From the NCBI GenBank assembly GCA_046728115.1, contig JBKPDW010000359.1, positions 1-29,455 of the forward strand: a DNA stretch of 29,455 nt, written 5' to 3'. Each line of letters begins with the position of its first letter. Position 1 is the stretch's first letter. The translations under genes were made by a program, and so were the position numbers. Shown here piece after piece: positions 7,152 through 14,748 of the stretch. The stretch comes from CAVSWN01 sp046728115. GTDB lineage: Bacteria > Acidobacteriota > Vicinamibacteria > Vicinamibacterales > CAVVIG01. Below the pieces are notes generated by a model. The model saw nothing but the letters and a program-made list of their open reading frames with translations, was not told the origin of the DNA and did not search any database.

Positions 7152-9116
7152 TCACGGCAGGGCGAGCGCGATGTACTCTGCTGCCGCTTCCAACCCGCCG
7201 ATCGCCACGACGATGAACTGTTTGCCGCCGTATATGTACGTCATCGGCGCGCCGGTCGTGCCGGCCGGCAAATCCGTCTCCCAGACAATCGCGCCCGTCG
7301 CCTTGTCCAGCGCTCGGAACTTCGTGCCGCCCGCCCCCGGCGCAATCGACCGCGGCATCTCCGGACGCAGGCGGCTCCCCGCTCGCACCATGACGGGATC
7401 GCCCTCGCCAACGAACAGCAGCGTCTTCGTGGCCAGCAGTCCGCCGCGCCCCGGATTGCCGAGCGGGGGAAGGTTCAGCCCTTTCAAGAGCGGGTGATCG
7501 CGCGGGCCGTCGCCGTTCGGCGTCATCCACGCGATGTCGCCCTTATTGAGGTCGATCCCCGTAATGCGGCCGTACGGCGGCTTTAGGAGCGGCAGTCCCT
7601 GCGGCCCCGGCGGATACGCGCGCAGTCCGGGAACGTAATCGAGATCCGTCCGTTTCGGATCGCCTTTGACGAGATCCGCGACAAACGGGCCAGTGATCGA
7701 GACGACGTACAGCATGCCGGTGTCGGGATCGAACGCGGCGCCTTGCCAGTCTGCGCCGCCAACCGAGCCGGGCAGCTGCACCGTCCCCTTCGTGGCGTCG
7801 GGTCCATCCCCGCGAATCGACGGCGGCGTGAACAGTGGACCGATGCGGTACTGCTTGATCAGCGTCAGCGCCTCGGCCCGCAGCTCTTGCGTGAAGTCGA
7901 TCAAATCGTCGACCGTGACGCCCTGGCGATCGAATGGCGGCGGCTTCGTCGGAAAGGGCTGCGTCGAGGACGTTCGCTCGCCGGGCGTGTCGGACGCCGG
8001 CACCGGCCGCTCTTCGATGGGCCATACGGGTTGACCGTTGGTCCGATCGAACACGAACGCGAACGCCTGCTTCGTCACCTGCACGACAGCCTTGATGCGC
8101 CGACCGGCGACGGTGATGTCGGCAAGGACCGGTGCCGCCGGCAGATCGTAGTCCCACAGGTCGTGATGAACGATCTGGTAATGCCAGACTCGCTGGCCGG
8201 TTGCGCACCTGACGCACACCAGGGTGTTCGCAAACAGATTGCTGCCGAGACGATGGCCGCCGTACATGTCGTTGGTCGCGCTGGTGAGCGGGAAATACGC
8301 GAGCCCGAGCTCCTCGTCCACGCTGATGAGCGACCACAGATTGGCCTGCCCCGAGTACGCCCATGAGTCCTTCTCCCACGTCTCGTTGCCGACTTCACCC
8401 GGCTGCGGGATGACATGGAAGGTCCAGCGCGGTTTGCCGGTGCGAACGTCGAAGGCCTGCACATCGCCGGGCGGCTGTTCCCTCGTCTGCGGCGCGTCGG
8501 TCATCTGCGCGCCCGCCATGACAACATCGCCGCACACCTGCGGTCCGCTGCTCGACGAGTAGGTGCGTGCCCTCGGGCCGAGACCGCGACGCAGATTCAC
8601 GCGTCCGGAATCTCCCCACGTCGCCATCGGCCGACCGGTTGCGGGATCGAGCGCGATCAGGCTCTCGCCTCGAATCACGAACAAGCGCCGCTCGGCGCCC
8701 GCGCTCCAGAACGCGATCCCGCGCGTACTGTTGCCACGCAGCCCCTTCTCGGGCTCGTCGGGAAACGGCTGCTGCACCCACACCGTCGTGCCGGTGCCGG
8801 GATTGAACGCTTCGACGAGGCCGACGCCGTTGGAGCCGTACAGGAGGCCGTCGACCATCAGCGGCGTGGCGCGAAAATCGCGAGAGAACGAGAAGTTCGG
8901 GATGTCGCGAATGAGACTGGGATCGACTGCCGGACGCCGCCAGGCGATCCGAAGCTGCGACACGTTCGACTTCGTGATCTGATCGAGCGGTGCGTACTTC
9001 GTGCTCGCGGGATCTCCGCCGTGCGAGCGCCACTCGCCGCCCCTGGCGCCATCCTGGGCCGCCAGCGGTACCGCCATGCATGCGACGACGATCGCCGCGC
9101 CGACTCCTCGCTTCAT
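7152..9116 (-). CDS. PQQ-dependent dehydrogenase (membrane/periplasmic glucose dehydrogenase-like quinoprotein)
   Basis: The product of about 654 residues begins MKRGVGAAIVVACMAVPLAAQ, a typical signal peptide. An ATG at 9128 would add four residues (MVHE) and is also possible. The mature chain starts with the quinoprotein signature (EWRSHGGDPASTKYAPLDQI). It contains PQQ-propeller features including HHDLWDYDLPAAPVLADI (about 317-334), which is characteristic of the glucose dehydrogenase branch, and repeated W-docking sequences (TGTTVWVQQPF, TGKPRWTFH, TGQRVWHYQ). There is no CxxCH, so it lacks a fused heme domain and would need a separate electron acceptor. It should oxidise a sugar or alcohol in the periplasm. 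The gene begins about 25 bases after the fucosidase stop, so the two are probably cotranscribed. Confidence 0.88.
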   Translation of the reverse strand: MKRGVGAAIVVACMAVPLAAQDGARGGEWRSHGGDPASTKYAPLDQITKSNVSQLRIAWRRPAVDPSLIRDIPNFSFSRDFRATPLMVDGLLYGSNGVGLVEAFNPGTGTTVWVQQPFPDEPEKGLRGNSTRGIAFWSAGAERRLFVIRGESLIALDPATGRPMATWGDSGRVNLRRGLGPRARTYSSSSGPQVCGDVVMAGAQMTDAPQTREQPPGDVQAFDVRTGKPRWTFHVIPQPGEVGNETWEKDSWAYSGQANLWSLISVDEELGLAYFPLTSATNDMYGGHRLGSNLFANTLVCVRCATGQRVWHYQIVHHDLWDYDLPAAPVLADITVAGRRIKAVVQVTKQAFAFVFDRTNGQPVWPIEERPVPASDTPGERTSSTQPFPTKPPPFDRQGVTVDDLIDFTQELRAEALTLIKQYRIGPLFTPPSIRGDGPDATKGTVQLPGSVGGADWQGAAFDPDTGMLYVVSITGPFVADLVKGDPKRTDLDYVPGLRAYPPGPQGLPLLKPPYGRITGIDLNKGDIAWMTPNGDGPRDHPLLKGLNLPPLGNPGRGGLLATKTLLFVGEGDPVMVRAGSRLRPEMPRSIAPGAGGTKFRALDKATGAIVWETDLPAGTTGAPMTYIYGGKQFIVVAIGGLEAAAEYIALALP

Positions 9117-9141
9117 CTCGTGCACCATGCCCGTCGTGCCC

Positions 9142-10464
9142 TCAGCGATCCAGATCGAGCGCAAGAATCGTGTCGATGGGATCGACCGCCTCGGCCGGCA
9201 CCCGGAGGACCACGCCGAAGTCGTGCTCCGAGAACGTCACCGGGCGTCCGGTCGCCAGCAGCCGGGCACCGCGAACCTTCGCGCCTAGCGCAGGGAGCAG
9301 TAACGTTGTATCCGGCATGTCAAGGACGTGTACGTACACGCGACTTCCCTTTCGCGTCGTCACGCCCCAGGCGTGCGCCGCGATCGGTCCGCCACGCGTG
9401 CCGTAGATCGCCTCGCCGTACTTCGTCAGCCATGCGCCGATCTCGCGCAGCCGCGTCACGAACTCCGGCTGGATGCGGCCGTTCGGCATCGGCCCGACAT
9501 TCAGCAAAAAGTTCGCGTTCGATCCGGCCGCGCGCACGAGATAGCGAATCAGATCGCGCGTCGATTTGTAACGGCGGTCGGTGATGTTGAATCCCCACGC
9601 GCCATTCATGGTCTCGCATGTTTCGAGCGGCAAATCGCCGATCTCGGAGTCCTGGTTGAATTCGGCGGTCCGGCCGCCGGGCAGATCCTTCTCGAACATC
9701 TGGAAGTCCTCGCCCGGAAACGGCCGTCGGTGGTGGTTCGCGCCGATGAGCGCCTGCGGCTGGAGGCTGTGGATGAGCGAATACGTCGCGTCGAGCTGCC
9801 AGTCGGCGTCGGGGCGATCCCACCAGCCGTCGAACCAGACGCCGCCGATTTCGCCGTAATTGGTCAGCAGCTCGCGCAGCTGCCCGTCCATGTACTCGAC
9901 GTACTTCCGCCACTCGCCGTGCTCCGGCCGGTCCGCGTCGCGGCCGGTGCGGCCGCGCGGGAAGTAGTCTGGATGGTGCCAGTCGAGTTGCGAGTAATAG
10001 AAGAACAGCTTCAGGCCCTGCCTGCGGCATTCCTCGGCGAGTGCCTTCAATACATCCTTCTTGTACGGCGTCCGCGCGACGATGTTGTAGTCGGAGATTT
10101 TCGAGTCGAACATCGCGAAGCCGTCGTGGTGCTTGCTCGTGATCGTGATGTATTTCATGCCCGCAGCTTTCGCGAGCGCGACCCACTCCGCGGGATCGAA
10201 TTCCACGGGATTGAACAGCGCGGGCAGCTTCTCGTAGTCGGCAATCGGGATGCGGCGATTGTTCATCACCCATTCACCGTCGCCGAGAACGCTGTAGACG
10301 CCCCAATGCACGAACAGCCCGAAGCGCGCGTCCTGGAACCACTCGCGCGCCGCCAGGTTCGCGGCGCTCGGCCGGTATCCGGTCTGCGCGGCGCTCGACG
10401 TGACGGCGGAGACGGCTACCGTACAGATGAGAAGTTGTGCGATGAGGCGCTTTCCCCCAATCAT
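9142..10464 (-). CDS. Alpha-L-fucosidase, GH29, secreted
   Basis: Starting at ATG 10464 the product is 440 residues. GGAAGGGA lies 5-12 bases upstream, the best ribosome binding site for this gene; the reading frame extends 18 codons further without support. MIGGKRLIAQLLICTVAVSA is the signal peptide. GH29 features in order are REWFQDARFGLFVHWGVYS, AGMKYITITSKHHDGFAMFD (paired His), LFFYYSQLDWHHPDY and GGVWFDGWWD. The Asp of the last motif (about residue 212) is the expected nucleophile. NFLLNVGPMPNG and the small C-terminal beta domain follow. It would release alpha-linked fucose from glycans in the periplasm or outside. Its own promoter may lie at 10493-10501. Confidence 0.93.
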   Translation of the reverse strand: MIGGKRLIAQLLICTVAVSAVTSSAAQTGYRPSAANLAAREWFQDARFGLFVHWGVYSVLGDGEWVMNNRRIPIADYEKLPALFNPVEFDPAEWVALAKAAGMKYITITSKHHDGFAMFDSKISDYNIVARTPYKKDVLKALAEECRRQGLKLFFYYSQLDWHHPDYFPRGRTGRDADRPEHGEWRKYVEYMDGQLRELLTNYGEIGGVWFDGWWDRPDADWQLDATYSLIHSLQPQALIGANHHRRPFPGEDFQMFEKDLPGGRTAEFNQDSEIGDLPLETCETMNGAWGFNITDRRYKSTRDLIRYLVRAAGSNANFLLNVGPMPNGRIQPEFVTRLREIGAWLTKYGEAIYGTRGGPIAAHAWGVTTRKGSRVYVHVLDMPDTTLLLPALGAKVRGARLLATGRPVTFSEHDFGVVLRVPAEAVDPIDTILALDLDR

Positions 10465-10492
10465 GACAGTCCCTTCCATGCGGGTGGCGCGC

Positions 10493-10501
10493 ATCGTAGC
10501 A
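10493..10501 (-). promoter_or_regulatory. Candidate extended -10 promoter for the fucosidase gene
   Basis: Read leftward, TGCTACGAT fits an extended -10 element (TGnTAnnAT), 28 bases before the fucosidase ATG. I find no convincing -35 at the right distance. The 88-base gap after the YdcF-like gene is the widest in this part of the run, so a second promoter here is plausible. Confidence 0.3.
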
Positions 10502-10552
10502 CGCCAATCGCCGACCATGAAGCCGAAGGGATCCGCTCTCGAATCGTATGCG

Positions 10553-11212
10553 TCAAGCCATGATCAGGTGCTTGTCGAACCCTGCTTTGACGAGTTCCTC
10601 GTATGCCGTCCACACGTCGGCGGGAATCTTCTGTGGGATCTGAAACCCTTTCTCTGCGTAGAGTCGTATACGTTGCAGATCTCCGACCATGATGCTGATG
10701 ACATCGTCGGCCGACAGCGCGTCGTGTGAGTACCGCTTGAGATACTCGTCCATCGTCATCTGCGGCGACGTCACCCGCAGTTCCTTTTCGGGCCACACCT
10801 TCCTGAAGGTCGCATAGCTTCGGCGTTCCATGTAGGGTTTCTGCACGACGATGAAGGTCTGAGGATCGAGGCCCTTCTTGCACAGCAACCGTTTCGTGAA
10901 CAGAACGTTCTCGCCGGTGTTCGTCGATTGGTTCTCGATCAGAATCTGGTCTTCCGGCACGCCCATCGCGATTGCGATGGCTGCGAACTGATCCGCTTCC
11001 GGTTCGCGCCATAGATGCCGCGTAATCGCGCCGCGGCCGCCGGCGAAGATCAGAAGCGGCGCCCAGCCCTGCAGAAACAGCTCGGCTCCCCGCTTCGCCA
11101 CGACCTTGTCGTGACTGCAGAGAACCAGAATCGCGTCCGCATGCGCCAACTCGTCATTGAGGTGATGGTAGTCCCAGATAATCTGGGCGAAGCGACGGAT
11201 CCGATCGTCCAT
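10553..11212 (-). CDS. YdcF-like (DUF218) family protein
   Basis: The product of 219 residues from ATG 11212 starts MDDRIRRFAQIIWDYHHLND. It contains the DUF218 core: ADAILVLCSHD (strand 1 and loop), LLIFAGGRG, ENQSTNTGENVLFTK and TFIVVQKPYMERRS. The fold is a Rossmann-like alpha/beta domain. Some members bind S-adenosylmethionine and others act in envelope metabolism, so the function here is unknown. The frame is open to 11278, but that start would overlap the isomerase gene by 47 bases. From 11212 there is a 19-base gap instead, though no strong ribosome binding site. There is no signal peptide, so it is cytoplasmic, unlike its secreted neighbours. Confidence 0.8.
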   Translation of the reverse strand: MDDRIRRFAQIIWDYHHLNDELAHADAILVLCSHDKVVAKRGAELFLQGWAPLLIFAGGRGAITRHLWREPEADQFAAIAIAMGVPEDQILIENQSTNTGENVLFTKRLLCKKGLDPQTFIVVQKPYMERRSYATFRKVWPEKELRVTSPQMTMDEYLKRYSHDALSADDVISIMVGDLQRIRLYAEKGFQIPQKIPADVWTAYEELVKAGFDKHLIMA

Positions 11213-11231
11213 CAGCGCGGGGGCCGGGCCG

Positions 11232-12146
11232 CTATACAGGCTTGTGTCCCGAGAGGAACCGATCGACGCGTCCAGCAAGATCCTTCAAATAAGCCGCATC
11301 GCCACCCGACACTTCCGTGGTGAAGTAGCCGCGATAGTTGACCTCGTCGAAGGCGCGCCGGACCTCGAGCCAATCGATGTCGCCGTCGCCGATGTTCGTC
11401 CAGGCGAACCGGCCGTTCGGCCGATCGAGGTGAAAGTCCTTCAGGTGCACTTTCGCGATGCGGGCACCGAGCGTGCGGATCCAGTCCTGGGGGTACCCGT
11501 AGAAGACGACGTTGCCGACGTCGAAGTACGCCTTCAGCCACGGGGAATCGAGCTCGTCGACGTAGCGGGCGAATTCGAGCGGGCTCAGCAGGAACTTGTT
11601 CCAGACCTCCTCGACAGCAACGATCACCTTCAGGTCGCTCGCGAGCGGCAGCAACCGCTGTCGAATCACCTGCTGGGACCTTGTCCACGCGTCGCGGTAC
11701 GACGTTGTCTGATCGACCACGGCCGGTACGAGCAGCACGGTATCTGCGCCCCACAAGGCCGCGTTGCGCAGCGAGGTCTCCATGCCTGCGACGCTTCGAT
11801 TCACGACCTCGCGGTCGTCGCTCGACAGCGGAAAGCGCCAGTGATCGCCGTTCATCACGGAGTGAATTCGCAGGCCGGTTCTGTGAGCCGCGTCGCGAAT
11901 CTCGGCCGCCTCCTCCTCCCGCGCGACCGTCTGCATCTCGATCGCGTCGAATCCCGCGTCGTGCGCGATCGCGAAGCGCTGAACGTAGGACATGTCTTTT
12001 GCGAGCATGGAGATGAGAACGGCTTTCCGTGCTTCGACGCGCGGCTGCTGGCCTCCGCGCCCGTATGTCGAACGCCGGTCCTGAGCCGGTCGAAGGACGA
12101 CCGACGCACCGACCGACTGCAGAAACGCTCGGCGATTCATCGTCAT
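11232..12146 (-). CDS. Tat-exported sugar phosphate isomerase/epimerase-like TIM barrel (xylose isomerase-like, AP endonuclease 2 family)
   Basis: From ATG 12146 the product is 304 residues and begins MTMNRRAFLQSVGASVV, a twin-arginine signal; ATG 12140 is an alternative. The rest is a (beta/alpha)8 barrel with the metal-ligand pattern of the family: VAVEEVWN (Glu ~179/180), YFDVGN (Asp ~209), AKVHLKDF (His ~234) and FTTEVSGG (Glu ~278). Family members isomerise or epimerise sugars. Related barrels eliminate the aglycone from 3-keto-glycosides. Export by Tat fits folding with a metal in the cytoplasm. A REP-like palindrome (12078-12098) lies in the linker just after the signal peptide and is translated as LRPAQDRRS. 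It follows the GMC gene after a 47-base gap. Confidence 0.85.
   Translation of the reverse strand: MTMNRRAFLQSVGASVVLRPAQDRRSTYGRGGQQPRVEARKAVLISMLAKDMSYVQRFAIAHDAGFDAIEMQTVAREEEAAEIRDAAHRTGLRIHSVMNGDHWRFPLSSDDREVVNRSVAGMETSLRNAALWGADTVLLVPAVVDQTTSYRDAWTRSQQVIRQRLLPLASDLKVIVAVEEVWNKFLLSPLEFARYVDELDSPWLKAYFDVGNVVFYGYPQDWIRTLGARIAKVHLKDFHLDRPNGRFAWTNIGDGDIDWLEVRRAFDEVNYRGYFTTEVSGGDAAYLKDLAGRVDRFLSGHKPV
12078..12098. repeat. REP-like imperfect palindrome inside a coding region
   Basis: The 21-base element has the core CCTGAGCCGGTCGAAGG and its ends are complementary (GTCCT...AGGAC). It belongs to the widespread REP-like family usually seen as CCTGAGC..GTCGAAGGA. That family is recognisable by the peptide reading (LRPAQDRR) in one frame and SFDRLRTG or PEPVEGR in others. 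Normally it is intergenic. Here it lies in frame in the linker between the Tat signal and the TIM barrel. Confidence 0.6.
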
Positions 12147-12163
12147 CTCACAAACCGGAGACA

Positions 12164-12186
12164 CCCACGAAATCACGAAAGACGAA
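12164..12186. repeat. Degenerate CACGAAA-type short repeat
   Basis: CCCACGAAATCACGAAAGAC and the next three bases hold two clear copies of CACGAAA and a third decayed one. The stretch ends 7 bases before the GMC stop codon at 12194. It has the same unit and placement as the element at 161-181. Confidence 0.45.
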
Positions 12187-12193
12187 TGGGTTT

Positions 12194-14011
12194 CTAGACG
12201 TCGCCGGCTCGCAGCCGATCCTTCAGAAAATCCATTGTCCGCCAGGCCATCGCGAGAATCGACCAGGTGGTGTTCTGCGTGCCGCCGCAGACGAACGGCG
12301 CTGCGTCGGCAATGTAGACGTTTTTCACATCGTGCAGTCTGCAGAAGCGATCGGTGACCGACGTCCCCGGATCGTCGCCCATGCGCGCGGTCCCAATCTC
12401 GTGAATCGACCAGCCGGGCGGCAGCGGCTCGCGCTCGATTCTGATGTCCTCAGCGTGCGCGGCCGTGAGCATCTCTTCGATGGAGTCGGCCATGTCCTTG
12501 GCCATCTTCAGCTCGTTGTCGCCGAATCGGTAGTCGAACCGCAGTACCGGGATGCCCCAGGCGTCCTTCACAGCCGCATCGAGGGTGACGCGGTTCTCCT
12601 TGCGCGCCAGGACCTCGCCAAAGCCGCCGAAGCTGATAAGGGCGGGATAGTACTTGCGCACGCTCGACTTGAACGCCTTCCCGTAGCCCGTGATGTCGTG
12701 CGCCATGCTCGGGTACTCGGCGCAGCCGCCGCCGCCCTGGAAATGGTAGCCGCGGATGAAGTCTGGATACCGATCGGTCACGTTCCGGAACCGCGGAATG
12801 TACGGCGAGACGGGGCGCCCGTCGTCGAGTGTCGATTCGGTGCCGATCCGAGCCGGGATGTATCCACTGCCGCGGATCCCCATGAGGTGTTCGCTCAAGT
12901 AGCAACCAAGGAGGCCCGATGAATTCCCAAGACCGCCCGGATGGGCGCTGGATCGCGAGTTGAGGAGAATGCGCGTCGTGTCGAGCGTGCCGGCGCCGAG
13001 CACGACGACCGGCGCCTTGAAGTCCATCACCTCGTGCGTGTTCGCGTCGATGACGCGCACGCCGCTGGCGCGATTCGACGCCTCGCCCACGAGCACCTCG
13101 GAGACGATCGAGTAGGGCCGAACGGTCAGGTTGCCGCTGTCGCGCGCCGGATAGATGAGCGCGGTCGGCGAATGAAACGCCGCCTGGATGTCGCATCCGC
13201 GCCCGCACCGGCCGCGACCGGCGCAGCGCGACCGATACTTGTTGTTCAGGACTCCTTCCGTCGTGACACCCGCGCGGCCGGGAATGTAGGAGCGTCCCAT
13301 CTTCGCGATGGCTCGCTTGAACGCGACTTCGACACAATTCAGCTTCGACGGCCGCTGAAACACGCCGTCCGGCACCTGGATGAGCCCTTCGTTCGTCCCC
13401 GAGCATCCGAGCAGCACGTCGACCTTGTCGTAATACGGCTTCACGTCGTCGTACGAGATCGGCCAGTCGACGTCGAAGCCGTCGCGGCTTGCGGCGTTGA
13501 ACTGCAGCGGCCCGTAACGCAACGCGCCGCGACCCCAGAAATTCGTCTTGCCGCCGAGGATACGCGAGCGAACCCATGCGTACGGCGTGCCGGTCGTCGG
13601 GTGCTGCCGCTCGTCCACCACCCAGTTGCGCGTAAATCGGTTGCCCGCGTACGACATCACCTTCTTGTGCTTCTCAAACGCGGGATTCGACCCGTAAGGG
13701 CGATCGAGAAAGTTGTACTCGGCGATCTGGATCGGACGCTCACCAGGTGGCAGCCGATTTCGCCGATTCGACGCGTACGGCCACTCCATGGTCCGGTACT
13801 CGGTGCGAACGTCGATCATCCGGCCGGCTTCGAGCAGCAGCACCTTGACGCCGGCCATCGCCAGCTGGAACGCCGCCATCCCTCCGGCTGCCCCGCTGCC
13901 GACAACGATGACGTCCCAGCGATCGCTGCCGGGTTTGATCGAGTCGGCGAGCCGCTTCGACTCTTCGAGCGCGCGTGTCAGATTGACATTGAGCGTCGGG
14001 TCATCCTGCAT
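12194..14011 (-). CDS. GMC family FAD-dependent oxidoreductase (dehydrogenase large subunit)
   Basis: The 605-residue protein has the FAD-binding VVGSGAAGG at 36-44 and EAGR at 61-64. GGKTNFWGRGALR (~153-165) is the second GMC signature. The C-terminal catalytic part has SIHEIGTARMG with His537 and GGTQNTTWS with Asn580, the expected His/Asn pair. Cys263, Cys269 and Cys273 (CAGRGRCGRGC) form a cluster like those that hold an iron-sulfur centre in bacterial FAD sugar dehydrogenases. There is no signal peptide. The preceding gene encodes the Tat-bearing small subunit, which in known enzymes carries the large subunit across as a hitch-hiker. Likely role: periplasmic oxidation of a sugar or glycoside hydroxyl, with electrons passed to a cytochrome. 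AAGGAC precedes the ATG. Confidence 0.92.
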   Translation of the reverse strand: MQDDPTLNVNLTRALEESKRLADSIKPGSDRWDVIVVGSGAAGGMAAFQLAMAGVKVLLLEAGRMIDVRTEYRTMEWPYASNRRNRLPPGERPIQIAEYNFLDRPYGSNPAFEKHKKVMSYAGNRFTRNWVVDERQHPTTGTPYAWVRSRILGGKTNFWGRGALRYGPLQFNAASRDGFDVDWPISYDDVKPYYDKVDVLLGCSGTNEGLIQVPDGVFQRPSKLNCVEVAFKRAIAKMGRSYIPGRAGVTTEGVLNNKYRSRCAGRGRCGRGCDIQAAFHSPTALIYPARDSGNLTVRPYSIVSEVLVGEASNRASGVRVIDANTHEVMDFKAPVVVLGAGTLDTTRILLNSRSSAHPGGLGNSSGLLGCYLSEHLMGIRGSGYIPARIGTESTLDDGRPVSPYIPRFRNVTDRYPDFIRGYHFQGGGGCAEYPSMAHDITGYGKAFKSSVRKYYPALISFGGFGEVLARKENRVTLDAAVKDAWGIPVLRFDYRFGDNELKMAKDMADSIEEMLTAAHAEDIRIEREPLPPGWSIHEIGTARMGDDPGTSVTDRFCRLHDVKNVYIADAAPFVCGGTQNTTWSILAMAWRTMDFLKDRLRAGDV

Positions 14012-14029
14012 GTTCGTCCTTGGGTTTCA

Positions 14030-14093
14030 GATTGCAGAATTCAGATTTGCTCCTGGAATCAATCTGAAAGCTGAACTCTGAAATCTGAAATGT
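14030..14093. repeat. Degenerate (TTTCAGAT/ATCTGAAA) short repeats
   Basis: The gap between the two dehydrogenase genes is filled with imperfect 8-9 base units, among them TTCAGATTG, TTCAGATTTG, ATCTGAAAG, CTCTGAAATC and CTGAAATG. Units occur in both orientations, so arms such as CAGATT and AATCTG could pair. It directly abuts the small-subunit stop at 14094. A single related unit occurs at 26487-26499. Confidence 0.5.
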
Positions 14094-14717
14094 CTACATG
14101 TGCTTCTGCCCGCAATACGGGCAGTCTTTGCCGTCCTCGGTCTGGCATCCGACGAACTCGCGGAGGAACTGATTGCCTTTGTAGCGCAGCTCCTCGTGAA
14201 TGCCGATTTCCGACGTGTAGTAGCCGCGAATTGTCGCCTCCTTGGCCATGACGAAAAACGTCTCGAGCGCCGTCTGTGGTGCCTTCTCGTTCCGGCTGAT
14301 GCCCTGGAGGATCGCGTCGACCTGATCGGCGCCGAGTCGGCTGAATGGTGCGCGGAACCGCGACATCGCGTCGGCGTCGAGCGCCGCGAGTCCGCCGAGC
14401 CACTGTAGCGTCAGCTCGCTGTCGACTTCGCTCAGCAACAGATCGATGTAATCGGCCACACGCGCCTGCTTCGCGCCAGGAGACCGGTCGTCGGTGGGGA
14501 TGATCGCCTCCACGAGAACCTCGAGGGTCTCGAACTGCGCCGGAGAGAGCACCTTGGGTTGCGGTGTCCCCTTTGTCTCCTGGATGCGAGCGAACGCGAG
14601 CAGCCCTTCGTCGGACAGCCATGGCATCGCCGCAACCGTGCCGATCCCGGTACCGATCGCCTTGAGCGCTGCGCGCCGGCTGATGTCTACGGCTGGGGAG
14701 GTTACGCTTTTCGGCAT
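14094..14717 (-). CDS. Gluconate 2-dehydrogenase subunit 3 family protein (Tat-exported small subunit)
   Basis: From ATG 14717 the product is 207 residues; GTG 14723 would add two. It begins with a Tat signal (SRRAALKAIGTGIGTVAAMP), followed by a helical domain containing LSPAQFETLEVLVEAIIPTD, the signature opening of PF13618. ADYIDLLLSEVDSELTLQWL and FFVMAKEATIRGYYTSEIGI follow. Near the C-terminus is CQTEDGKDCPYCGQKH, with three cysteines and a His that could bind metal. It should pair with the GMC subunit encoded next, escort it through the Tat translocon and help pass electrons on. No separate cytochrome subunit gene is adjacent, unlike the classic three-gene enzymes. Confidence 0.88.
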   Translation of the reverse strand: MPKSVTSPAVDISRRAALKAIGTGIGTVAAMPWLSDEGLLAFARIQETKGTPQPKVLSPAQFETLEVLVEAIIPTDDRSPGAKQARVADYIDLLLSEVDSELTLQWLGGLAALDADAMSRFRAPFSRLGADQVDAILQGISRNEKAPQTALETFFVMAKEATIRGYYTSEIGIHEELRYKGNQFLREFVGCQTEDGKDCPYCGQKHM

Positions 14718-14748
14718 GGGCACATCATGCGCCGAGGCATGGCCACAA

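Noticed and set aside
12941..14074. 377-codon plus-strand frame opposite the GMC gene
   Set aside because: Antisense shadow; the GMC gene has FAD and catalytic motifs.
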